Origin: Rhynchopus euleeides
Taxonomy: Eukaryota; Euglenozoa; Diplonemea; Diplonemida; Diplonemidae
DNA: 64,000 bases
NCBI GenBank assembly: GCA_963210315.1
Contig: OY723257.1
Coordinates: 1,674,001 to 1,738,000 of the forward strand
Direction: 5' to 3'
Position 1 is the stretch's first letter; every line of letters begins with the position of its first letter. The notes below the pieces were generated by a model. It searched no databases. It saw nothing but the letters and a program-made list of their open reading frames with translations, and was not told where the DNA came from. Below are positions 43,995 through 53,500 of the stretch, in pieces. The position numbers and the translations under genes are program-made.

Positions 43995-46253
43995 ATGTCT
44001 GGGGAAGAGGAACAGCTCTTCACCATCGTTGCCTCTGTTGAGGGGTTGAGATGCCTCGCGGGGACCATCGCAGGATGTGTCACCCACGAGAAGCTGCTGG
44101 CGCTGCTTGAGGAGGTGGGGCTGCAACCGGAGGGTGACTGTCTCGAGGTGCATCTGCTGAAGGGTGGTGACGTTAATTCATTGGAGATGCGGCCTCTCCC
44201 AGAAGGCCTGTGGCAGAACGCGCTCCCGGGCTCGGCGCTGTTCCTTCCGGCGAAGGCAGAGACAGTGCCAGCATCCCGCCTGGACGTGCGCGACTGGGTC
44301 GACACCGCCATGCAGTGCCACACCCCTGTCTCTAACATCCACACCCTCATCACCAAGTTCAAGGGCGAGACGGTGACCCGCCATGCGGTGGAGATGTCGT
44401 GGCAGCAGTCGCTACTGCTACGGGATGTGTTGTTTTTACGGGAGACGCAGGGCATCCGGGAGAACGGCGAACTTGTGTTAATTCACGACCTCACACCAGT
44501 GTTTGCGGACCCGTCAAACACTACCAAGCTTGGGCACTTTACGGTGCAGTACAGGGTGAACGGGATCCTCCGCTACCACGTGCTCGCCACATATCTGACG
44601 CTGTCATCTGATGGACCCACTACCAGAGTTGACCTGGCCGTCGCCTTTAAACGGTTTTCGGACCTGGCCTCTTCAGGCCAGTTCTCCGTCCTCGGCAAGG
44701 ATGACGTGGGGTTGTCCGAGGAGTCGTTCTCGGCTTTCTTTCTGGACCGCGGTGCCAGTCTGAAACCCGTGCTGCAGAGCGTTGTCGTTGTGTTCGAGCC
44801 CCACCACCGCCTGCATCTGGCCTTCCGGCGAGTCATTGAGCCTGACTTGCCCTTCATGACTCTGATGTGCTATGCTGCCAACTACTGTGCCGCAGCACCA
44901 GAGTTCGCCGCCTACCTCCACAGCACGGTAGGCATCACCATCAGCAGCTTCCTGTGGCAGCGGGCCACAAACGGCCGCTTCCTCAGTGGTGCAGCTGCCT
45001 GCTTCTCGCTGTCGGCTCGCTGCGGGGAGCTCACCGTCGCTGAGCACCTGCACACCTTCTTCTCGATGACGACGACGGAATCGTCGACAAAGAAGGTGGC
45101 AGTGAAAAACTGCCTTGCTGATCGCAGCGCCATCGACAAAGTGTGCCTCTACGGGAAGCTTTTCAGCAAGGTCTTGTACCCTCTGCTGACCACCATCGCA
45201 GACTCAGGGAGTTTCACCACCGACCCCAAATCGTTGGGATGGCTGCAGATGTACTGGCGCTCGGGGGCCTTCGACCTCTTCTCTGCGGCCAGGAGTGAAG
45301 CGACGCTGGAGGCGTGCAGCTCTGACGGGGACCTGACCGTCTTCCAGAGCGCCACTTCATGCAGGATGGTGACGGTAGGGCGGCTGCGCTTCCACACCTC
45401 GCCGCAGTGTCCCTCCCTCGACATCCGGGAAGTCAGCGATAGTGACCTGGACGGCGTCCGGCCGGATGACTTAGTGCAGCACGGCCTCGATGCCTACTTT
45501 GGGAAGCAAGGCATCCCAACCGAAAGCCGGCTCATGCCCGTAGTGTCCTTCGACAGCGGCGTGGAGTTCTTCCGCACCGCCCTGGTCATTATCGGGACGA
45601 GCATGCTGGTGGAAGCGGTGAGGTTCGGGGCAGCCAGCGAGGAGACACGCGCGGTGCAGCCGTCGGTGTCGTTTGGCCCGGCCCTCTTGGAAGGGATGTG
45701 CGGGAGGTCTAAGCGTGTCATCGAAGTGGCTGGACACTCATCCGTTCGTGACGACTTTGTCCGTGCTCACTGCTGTATTCCTGAGCATTTCTCTGATACT
45801 GATTTGAAAACTCTGCATGCTGAGGTTGGTGAGCCGAAACTCACTACGATAGTGCGTTCCCGTATTCCGGAGACTACGAAGGAGCGCAAGCTTCGGATTG
45901 GGAAGCGGAAACTTGAAGACTTGAAATCAGCATTCGAAAAAGAGGAATCAAGGAAGGAAAAGCGAATTGCAAGAGAGACTGCCCTCAATGACATTGTCCT
46001 CCGTTTTGATTATTCCGATAGCTTCACAAACTCGGAACTGATTAATCAAGCTCAAAAGCGTGGCAAGCGAGGTGTACAGAATGCCTCGAAATCACGGTTG
46101 ATGCAAATCCTTCGTGAATTTGATAAAGCCCGCACAAAAGAAGAGCTGCAGGAGATTTGTGCCGAACGTGGGATTGAACGAAACGTTCAAAATGACCGCG
46201 TGGACTGGCTGCTGGCAGCTCTCAAGAAGCAGGATAAAAAGGATCATGTGTGA
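43995..46253 (+). CDS. Element ORF1, 752-residue protein of unknown family
   Basis: Start chosen at the ATG at 43995 (GGAACAACAATG). The frame is open upstream but crosses the G/T-run terminus. Residues 1-590 are a folded-looking, GC3-rich globular region with many Leu/Val/Phe and conserved-looking Cys/His (CYAANYC, LTVAEHLHTFF), but no DDE, tyrosine-recombinase or reverse-transcriptase signature I can defend. From about residue 595 (HSSVRDDFVRAHCC) codon use becomes AT-rich. The protein becomes charged and helical: KLRIGKRKLEDLKSAFEKEE, then two helix-extended-helix-like blocks (FTNSELINQAQKRG and TKEELQEICAERGIERNVQN) resembling SAP/HeH-type DNA-binding motifs. It probably encodes the mobilisation or DNA-binding protein of the element. 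ORF2 follows 131 nt downstream. Confidence 0.65.
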   Translation: MSGEEEQLFTIVASVEGLRCLAGTIAGCVTHEKLLALLEEVGLQPEGDCLEVHLLKGGDVNSLEMRPLPEGLWQNALPGSALFLPAKAETVPASRLDVRDWVDTAMQCHTPVSNIHTLITKFKGETVTRHAVEMSWQQSLLLRDVLFLRETQGIRENGELVLIHDLTPVFADPSNTTKLGHFTVQYRVNGILRYHVLATYLTLSSDGPTTRVDLAVAFKRFSDLASSGQFSVLGKDDVGLSEESFSAFFLDRGASLKPVLQSVVVVFEPHHRLHLAFRRVIEPDLPFMTLMCYAANYCAAAPEFAAYLHSTVGITISSFLWQRATNGRFLSGAAACFSLSARCGELTVAEHLHTFFSMTTTESSTKKVAVKNCLADRSAIDKVCLYGKLFSKVLYPLLTTIADSGSFTTDPKSLGWLQMYWRSGAFDLFSAARSEATLEACSSDGDLTVFQSATSCRMVTVGRLRFHTSPQCPSLDIREVSDSDLDGVRPDDLVQHGLDAYFGKQGIPTESRLMPVVSFDSGVEFFRTALVIIGTSMLVEAVRFGAASEETRAVQPSVSFGPALLEGMCGRSKRVIEVAGHSSVRDDFVRAHCCIPEHFSDTDLKTLHAEVGEPKLTTIVRSRIPETTKERKLRIGKRKLEDLKSAFEKEESRKEKRIARETALNDIVLRFDYSDSFTNSELINQAQKRGKRGVQNASKSRLMQILREFDKARTKEELQEICAERGIERNVQNDRVDWLLAALKKQDKKDHV

Positions 46254-46383
46254 TAAAATGAAAGGGCTGCTGCTACTCTTCACCCCCCCCCCCCACCCCC
46301 CCGCTTTGATTTCGTTGCTGGATCAATGCAGTGCCTTCAATCACACACTTCGCCCACTCCAGGAGAATATTATACAAGGCCCA

Positions 46384-47283
46384 ATGCAGTGCGTAACGGT
46401 GAAGTACAGCCTGCGGTATCGCGAGAAGGAGTTCGGCAGCTTTGCCGAGCCGTTGCTCGTGACGAGTGTCGACACGTTCGACACCGTGTGGAAGGCGTTT
46501 GAGACACGCCTTCCTCCCAAACAGGGTCGCAAAAAATCCGAGAGTGAGCGGGACTACAAGAGGCGCGTCCGAGCGATCTGGAGAGCGCACTCCTTTCTCT
46601 GTGGCAAGGACGCAGTCGTGGTTGGGTCGGTGCAGTTCGAACACGGGGAGAACACCTTGGAGATTGCAAGTGATGATACGCTCACAGCCTTCAGGGCGAT
46701 GCAAGGTGCCACCCTGAAGGTGGCCCTCGACATTAAGGCGAGCGTCGACCGAGGGGTCGACGAAAAGCTGAAGAAGGCGCTGCTGGCACGGGACCCCGCG
46801 GGGTATACGGAGGTCACCGCCACACAGGCAACCTCCGCTGACAACGTCCAGGAGACGTTATCAGAGGGGATCACAACGGCACTAGAGATCTGTGTCACGG
46901 GATCCAGGCGCCCACTCTCCCTCGACGGTCTGGGGATTGTTGTTGGGCATGGTGTCGTTACCTGCAGCTGCAAGAAGAAGATTCCGAGCCACGTCGGAAA
47001 ATTGAGCAGTACCGATGCATTTCTACGCCACGCAACGAGCTGCAAGACACTGAAGAAGAAGCTGGATCATCCCGACGAGCTGAAGCAGGCACCGCGCCAA
47101 AGGGCACCCCGAAAGACAGCTGCAAAGCCGGCGTCGAAACCCGCACCGAAGGCTGCCAGCGCTGCAGCACCTGAAGAACCTGAAGAACCTGCAGCACCTG
47201 AAGCGCCTGCACCCGCACTGACCCCGGAACAGCAAGAACTCCTTGAGTTTGGGAACCCGGCAAAGAGACAGAGAACTGGCTGA
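46384..47283 (+). CDS. Element ORF2, 299-residue zinc-finger-like protein
   Basis: The frame continues upstream through a C-run, so I start at the ATG at 46384, which lies shortly after a pyrimidine-rich CTCCAG. Residues 1-125 form a mixed alpha/beta region (VTVKYSLRYREKEFG, DTVWKAFETRLPPKQGRKK). About 190-225 contain CSCKKKIPSHVGKLS then FLRHATSC, a C-x-C ... H-x-x-x-C pattern like a BED- or CCHC-type finger. The C-terminus is an Ala/Pro/Glu-rich tail (PKAASAAAPEEPEEPAAP) ending KRQRTG, a likely nuclear-localisation signal. GC3 is high, like the first part of ORF1. It probably binds DNA for the element. Confidence 0.6.
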   Translation: MQCVTVKYSLRYREKEFGSFAEPLLVTSVDTFDTVWKAFETRLPPKQGRKKSESERDYKRRVRAIWRAHSFLCGKDAVVVGSVQFEHGENTLEIASDDTLTAFRAMQGATLKVALDIKASVDRGVDEKLKKALLARDPAGYTEVTATQATSADNVQETLSEGITTALEICVTGSRRPLSLDGLGIVVGHGVVTCSCKKKIPSHVGKLSSTDAFLRHATSCKTLKKKLDHPDELKQAPRQRAPRKTAAKPASKPAPKAASAAAPEEPEEPAAPEAPAPALTPEQQELLEFGNPAKRQRTG

Positions 47284-47369
47284 GGCCGGAAAAGGGGACC
47301 AAAAAATGAGACCCCCCCCCCCCTTTTCACTACGCACAAACTACGCAATATGGGGTCGTCAGGGGCACC

Positions 47370-47664
47370 ATGAGTTGCGTTCTTTGTTTGTACGAACGGT
47401 GCCTGCTAGTGCATGTGTGCAGATACCGAACGCTGCCACGAGTCTTTTTAGTTGGAAAAACACGTTGTTCAGGGGAATAGGGTGCCCTTTCTGAGAGGTT
47501 TCCAAACCAGAAAAAGCCGGTTTTCTGGTTTGGGGAAATTTATAAAAAAAAATGAGATTTCTGGAAAAAAAAAACCAGAAATTTTTCAAGGCGTTTTCTC
47601 GTGGGGGATGAGGATATGTCCTCCTGACACCCACCCTTTTCCCGTTTTTTTTGCAGCCAACAGC
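47370..47664. other. Element debris with CCAGAAAAAGCCGG hairpin
   Basis: An inverted pair CCAAACCAGAAA / TTCTGGTTTGG flanks GCCGG at 47500-47530. A/T-rich; no gene. Confidence 0.5.
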
Positions 47665-47723
47665 CAGACGTTCACTACCGTGGCCTCCGGCGGCTGGGGG
47701 GCTCCGCCCCCCAGACCCCCCTG
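47665..47723 (-). repeat. Stem-loop module copy 11
   Basis: Consensus copy in composite repeat B. Confidence 0.85.
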
Positions 47724-47835
47724 TGGCGCATGTCTCGGACTCAAGTCCTTCGAATCCCATCAGGTCGGGGGATCCAACCACTCCAGTCGCCTCAGGACGC
47801 AGCCAACTCACACAGAATCTGTTCGCCCACACGAA

Positions 47836-47893
47836 CAGATGTTCACTACCGTGGCCTCCGGCGGCTGGGGGGCTCACGCCCCCCAGACCCCCG
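47836..47893 (-). repeat. Stem-loop module copy 12
   Basis: Copy with an extra base in the loop (GCTCACGCC), which breaks the perfect stem. Confidence 0.85.
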
Positions 47894-48186
47894 ATGTAGC
47901 GTGTGCCCGTCTGTCTATCTCACTTACCCCGGATACAGTGCTGCGTAGGAGGTCAGCACCACATCCATGAAGCGCTTCTTCGAAGCCTGGCTGACATCGG
48001 ACAGGAGGTCGGACTTCCCCACCTGGGAGGTACACTCGCCGCGTTGGCGACATGCGTGACATGCGACACGATACCTGAAACGTGAGTGTGCCTGGCTAAC
48101 ACGGGCATTTCAACGGTCTGCCGGCGACCGTCCCCCAAACCAGTAAACCAGCAGTTTTGGAAAATCGGAGAGGTCACCCTACTACC

Positions 48187-48601
48187 CTGACGTTGTTCTG
48201 ACAAAAAAAAACAAATCGCCAGCGTCCGCACCTTGTTATATGGAGCTGAAAAAATAGGGGTTGTGGGCGGGTGGGATGGTGTCGGCGGGGAGGCAGGGGC
48301 TATGTAAACCCTTCCCTCCCCCATGGTTTCCTGTGCCCCGTCGCCGAGGCCTCAGGAGGGAGGGGGTGGATGGGACAAAGGGGGAATAACACAAGACAGC
48401 AAGACAGGGGGTGATGTTGGGAGGGAGGAGGGGGTGTTAGGAATGGGAATGCAATGCGCAAGGGCAGGGCACATACAACACACAAACACGCAAGCACAAA
48501 ATCTAGAATTGTGGGGGGAGGGGGGGGGGGGGGGGTGAGTGGGGTTTTCCGGGGTGGGGGCGCGTGGTGTTTGTGGGAGGGGGTGGGTGGATATATAGAG
48601 A
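48187..48601. other. G-rich intergenic, no gene seen
   Basis: Polypurine-rich, with a long G run at about 48511-48535. Confidence 0.5.
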
Positions 48602-48712
48602 GGGGGGGTGCTTCGCTGGTCGTTATCCTTTGTCAATCTTCGTCAGTTTTCAGCCAATTCAACTGGAAATGCACTAAAATGCGCTGACGATCACCCCGTA
48701 GCGAAGACCCCC
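48602..48712. mobile_element. MITE, second copy (3-bp duplication AGA)
   Basis: Partner of 7188-7295 with a few substitutions, including a G replacing the TCT of the left end. AGA occurs immediately outside both ends. Confidence 0.8.
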
Positions 48713-49269
48713 AGAAGCGGAGAGGCATTCAGCAGGGGAGAGAGAGAGAGGGAGGGAGGGAGGAAGGGCTCGGCAGGGGAGGGGCGTGAGGTCGTGTCAG
48801 GAGAAAAAAAACTCACAACACTGCTGCCTGACACACATACACGCGACAACACCACCACTACCACCACCACCCCTTCCCCCCCCCCCCTCCCCCCAATAAC
48901 AGCAAAAGAAACCACAAGCGGTAGCAAAATAAAATCAATTCGTATTTTGGGGAAGTAAGCCGAACGGATAAGGAGCCAATGGGGACAGGCAACAGGACAG
49001 CCCCCCCCCCCCCTTCAATGCCCCCCTCCCTTGGGGAGATCGCGAGATTCTAGTTTATTGGGGGGGGGGTATAGAAAAGGAAGGAGGAATACCGGAGAAG
49101 AGAGTGGGGGGGGGGGGGGGTGACAATCGCATAGTCGTGTGATGGGGAGGGGGGGGGGGGGGGGGGGGCGTGTTCCCTGCTACGGCGAGAATAAAAATTA
49201 AGGCGTCACGATGAATCGCTATGAAACATTTTGATTTGTTCTCTTTATTTTTTTTGCGCGCATCACTGC
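48713..49269. other. Homopolymer-rich intergenic, no gene seen
   Basis: C-runs at about 48,880-48,895 and 49,002-49,012, G-runs at 49,060-49,068, 49,107-49,120 and 49,147-49,168, and CCACTACCACCACC near 48,853. Confidence 0.55.
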
Positions 49270-50450
49270 CAGGGTATAAGATAGACTTTTTTTCTGGCGC
49301 CGTTTTCCGGTTTTTCTGGTTTTGAAAATTTTTCGCGCGCGCCTTCGGCGCGCGCGACCCGCGCAAACCCTCCCAGAATCTGAGAGGGCCCGGTGCCTGC
49401 GCGCGTCCTGTCGTACTGAGGCTGCTTGGTGGGGCAGGCGCAGCAGCTGCTTTGAAAGTTTGGACTCTCGGCCAAAAAAGGTCTGGTGCAATGTTTTTAC
49501 GCAGGGGGGGTCTGGGGGGCGGAGCCCCCCAGCCGCCGGAGGCCACGGTAGTGAACATCTGTTCCCTACAGTCTGGATTCGCTTGTAAGTAGGAAGGCTT
49601 CGCTGTATCGCAGCCCGGCCAGCAGGAGATCACTGGTCCTTGAGGGTTCAACCTTCAGGGTGGAGGAGGACGGGGGAGCGACCACTCGTGATAGGTGTGC
49701 GTTGTGGGTGGAGTGGGTGCACGACAGAATGGCCAAAGGGTCCACGAGATCTCTGCACACATTCCGTTGTCGAGGAGATGGGCACCTAGCTGTGACGACA
49801 GGCAACAAACAAATCTCATCTGTTAGTTGCCCCCAATAGGCTTGGCGACCTTCAAGACTGCTTGAAAGTCGTTCGTGTTCTCGTCTCAGCCCTCCAGACA
49901 AGCAGATCTGTCTCGAGTTGGTGGGCTGTCGCCATGTATTCGATGGCACCGAGTGACGCTGCACAGAGGCAGACGACACGGTGAACTCCAGCGGAGGTTA
50001 CCCTACCTCCGCTGGAGTACACCGTGTGTCTCCCATGAGTCTCAACTAGCGGGAGTCTTAGCGTAAATTAGCTGGAAAATAGACTCCCGTATCCAGTACA
50101 GACTGCAGTCTTAGACTCCCTCTTAGACATGGTGGCTGGAGTCCACCATGTGTGCACCTTCAAAACAGAAGAGACCTGCATGACGAGGGCATCACCACCC
50201 ACCGGGCCACCCGCTAGGTCCATTTTTTCTTCTCCGCTTCTCTGCCTTCTTTGGACTATTTGAGCTCTGTGCGGATCACGATGGGGTCACTTTCTATTTT
50301 TTTATGGCGTTTTTTCTGACTGTTTTACTGTCCCAAAGTCACAAAAAAAACGCCGAAAATGAGATCGACCTTTTTTTTTTTTCCAGAAAACCGGGAACCG
50401 GGAAACCCTGGTTTTGAAAACCGGAAAACCAGACCTATCTTATCCCCTGA
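49270..50450. mobile_element. hAT-like element, second copy
   Basis: The ends match those of 11199-12144 nearly base for base over ~100 bp on the left and ~290 bp on the right, including the CGCGCGC-CTTCGG hairpin. ATCACTGC flanks the left end (49262-49269) and recurs one base beyond the right end (50451-50458), again an 8-bp duplication with a single extra A. The middle differs from the other copy, has no intact transposase and carries stem-loop module copy 13. A 24-bp palindrome around TCCGCTGGAGT lies at about 49983-50020. Confidence 0.8.
49502..49561 (+). repeat. Stem-loop module copy 13
   Basis: Consensus copy nested in the second hAT-like element, so it either inserted after that element formed or is carried with it. 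Confidence 0.85.
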
Positions 50451-50571
50451 ATCACTGCGCATCTTTGTCTGGGCTCCCACCCCCCCCCCCCCCACCACGA
50501 GAGATGAAGCAACATAAAAATGGGGAACTGCCGAGGTTACACGCCCTGCATGCAGCCTGCCGTCCACCCTA

Positions 50572-53500
50572 TCAGAGCATCCGCAAGGACCTGCGCCTCG
50601 ACGCCCCGAGAGGCGGCTGGGCAATGGAGAGCCGGCGGTCCTCAAGAGGGCGGTCACGCTCCGGGGACCTGTTCCTGTCACGCCCCTCGTCCCTGCTGTG
50701 CGGCACTGGAGATGTCAGAATGTCGGACTGGAACCCCAGCGACGCTGCAGGGTAGAGGCTCACCTCGCGTTGGTGGTAGTCCAGCGCAGCTTTGTCGGCG
50801 ACAGGGATCAACTTCTGTGATGAGAGAGGGAGGGTGTGTGAAGGCGAAGCAGCGTGTGATGTGTGTGTCAGAACCGCCAGACAACCAAGCTGGGAAGACC
50901 ATTGGATATTGCGGAAAAGGCCCACCCCCCACCGCGACGGCGGGGGTGGGTGTGGGGGTGGGTGCCCTATTCGCTCGCTCCAAAGCGCAGAGCAGGAGGG
51001 CCTTGTGGTGCACAATACCACCGCAGGTGGCACGCCTGGCACAGCTTGGCACAGGGGGTGCAGGTACTTCAATATATGCTGGTTCTGGAGGGGTATTGCC
51101 CTGGGCTCGGGTGTGTTGGCAAGGTGTGTTCACGAAGTGATGTCCCAAAACACCCTTGATTTGCATCAAGGCATCAAGGGGTTTCAATGCAGCAAGCGCT
51201 ATATACCTCAACGGTGGCCAGGCGAGAACGGAGCATCGCTGCCTCGTTCTCTGCGCTCCGCTGCGACAGGCGTGCCTGCTCTGACTTCAGCTGCACGTCG
51301 CGTGCCCTGGCCTCCAGGTCGCGTGCTGCCACCACCAGCTCCTCTTCGAAGCGTGTCTTCTCTGCCTTCTCGAACTGCAGCTCCTCACGGAGAGCTGCGA
51401 TGGTGCCCTCCATCGTCTCGTGTGTCTGTTCAGCAATCTGGTAGCGCCTTATGGCGTCCTTCAGCTTGTCGTGCACATCTGCCGGGGTGTGTGGTGGGGC
51501 AATGATGTACGGGGTGATGTTTGTATTGCGGGGCAAAGCTGCTGCCTGTATAATAAAGTATGCCCAACACAAAGACAATCAATGAGAAATGCACCACTAA
51601 AAATATTCGGCACGCGGAGCGCCCAAACGCCGGAAGTGAACACCCAAACAAACACAGAGCAACAGAACAAACACACACCTGCAATCCCATGGATGGCCCC
51701 ATCCTCGATTTCACGGGCCTGGCGGCGGTACTCATCGCCCTGCATCTCCGCCTCTGCCAGGGCCTTGCGCAGCATCGCCACCTCGTCTGCCAGGCTGAGG
51801 TGCTTGGAGTCACGGTCGGTCGCCAGCATCTGCAGCTGCTTCACGGTGTGCTCATACTCGCCCTGCAGGGCCCGCAGGCGTGCGTTCTCAGCATCAAGGT
51901 CGCCGCACTTCCTGCGCTGGTCATCCGCATCGGCGATCAGCGCCGCCTTGTTCTCTGACGAGGAGGCGGCAAGCTCTGCCGAGCGGCGCTCGAGGATATC
52001 CAGCGTGGCACGCAGGTCCTTGACGAAGCGGCACAGCCCTGTGACCTCCGCCGACGCGATGTGCGCCGTGCCGTTTCCACCCGCAATGATGTCCGTGATG
52101 GCGGCATACACCGCGCGCAGGCTCGTCTCCTCGCGCCGCAGCTGCTCCGCCAGCTCCTTCTCGCGGTGCTCCGCCTCCGTCAGGTGGTAGCGCAGCTCCT
52201 TCAGCGTCGCCTCCAGCCCCGCGTGCTTCTCCCCTGCGCGCCGCAGCCCCTCGAGGTTGACCTCCGCCTTGTGCAGGGCCTGGTCCAGCTCGCTGTTGGC
52301 GGAGCGCATGTCGGCCAGAGCCTGGTCGCTGGCATCCAGCTGCAGGACCAGCGCCTTGTTCTCTTCAGCCAGGCGCCTGTTCTCCAGGCGCAGCGACTCC
52401 ACCTCGTGGATGGCCTCGGCAGCTGCGGCGGCATCCTGCTGCTGGCGCTTGCGCACCTCGGCCAGCTCCTCCATGATGTGGTCGGCACGCTGGCGCTCGC
52501 GCACCACCTGCTCGCGGAGGAGGTCTGCTTCGTCGCGTGCAGCAATGGCGTCGCGCTGCGCTGCCTGCTTCACGACGATGAGCTCCTGTTCGGCCTTCTT
52601 CAGGGCAGAGTCTGTCTCGCGCAGGAGGCGCTGTGCGGAGCGCAGCTCGTCGCGGATCTCGTTGGCCGCACGGCGCAGCTGCGCAGCCTCGTCCTCAGCC
52701 TCGGTGGCTGCGGAGCTGATGTTCATGCGGCTGCGCTTCTCCGCCTCCGCCAGCTGCAGCGCGCGCAGCTCCCTGTCGCGAGCCTCATCCACCTCGCGCT
52801 CCTTCGCCAGCAGGCGCTGCTCCGCCACCTCGATCTTGTCCATCGCAGACTTCTCGCGGCACTCCGCAGCGTGCCGCGCCGCCTCTGCTGTGGCACGCGC
52901 TGCCTCGGCAGCACGCTCCACCTCGCGGTTGCGCTTCAGCTCTGCATCGTGGTCCTTCTTCTGCTGGTCCAGCGCCTGCTCGAGGCGCCGCATCTGCTGC
53001 TCCAGGTCTGCCACCACCGCGTCTGCCGTGTGCAGCTTGTCCTTGAAGGTGCGCTCCGTGTCAGACCAGTCGTCCTGCGCCAGACGGTACTCCTGCTCCA
53101 GCTCCGCAAGTTTCTGCGTCAGCTTATCCGCCTGTGCAATCGCCTGCTGGTGCTGTTTACGCGAGTTCTCCGCCTCACGGCGCATGTCGCTGTTGAGCTG
53201 CGTCAGCTCCGAATTCTTGATGTCGAGCGCGTCGTGGTCCACCTGCAGCCGCTTCAGCTGCTCCTCCGCATCCGCCTTGGCAGCGAGGTAGCGCTGCAGC
53301 TCCGCCTCCAGCGACTCGATCTTCTGCTCCAGCTGCCCGCGCGACTTCTCCATGTCGGACAGGGCGAACTGCATGTTGCGCACCTCCTCCTTGTCACGCT
53401 CACGCTCAAGCTTCCTCTCGTGAAGCTCGGCCTGCAGCCGCGCCACGTCACCCTCCAGCTGTTCCTTTGCAACGCTGGCACGGTGCACTTGCTCCTCCAG

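Larger units (their letters stand above)
43620..47369 (+). mobile_element. 3.75-kb two-ORF element with compound inverted ends
   Basis: The left end begins GGTGCCCCTGA (43620) and the right end is its inverted copy TCAGGGGCACC (to 47369). Further in, a G-run followed by TCTC..TTTTTGGTCCCC (43668-43698) matches the inverted sequence at 47294-47323. Between these two inverted blocks a 26-nt segment (43640-43665) recurs at 47324-47349 in direct rather than inverted orientation. GAGTT lies next to both ends, a possible imperfect duplication. Two intact plus-strand ORFs fill the interior. I do not recognise the superfamily. Confidence 0.75.
47665..48186 (-). repeat. 522-bp composite repeat, copy B
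   Basis: Partner of 8151-8672. On the minus strand an exon-like segment runs from TTTCAG/G (about 48078) through CHACRQRGEC and DVSQASKKRFMD to a consensus donor (CCGGG/GTAAGTGAG, about 47930). The putative intron immediately enters stem-loop module copy 12. The first Cys pair suggests a zinc-finger start, perhaps of a hAT-type transposase, but this is weak. Confidence 0.75.

Noticed and set aside
43995..46253. Tyrosine recombinase (Crypton) or Crinkler/RHS identity for element ORF1
   Set aside because: I could not place the R..H-x-x-R..Y residues or a Crinkler N-terminal motif, so no family name is given.
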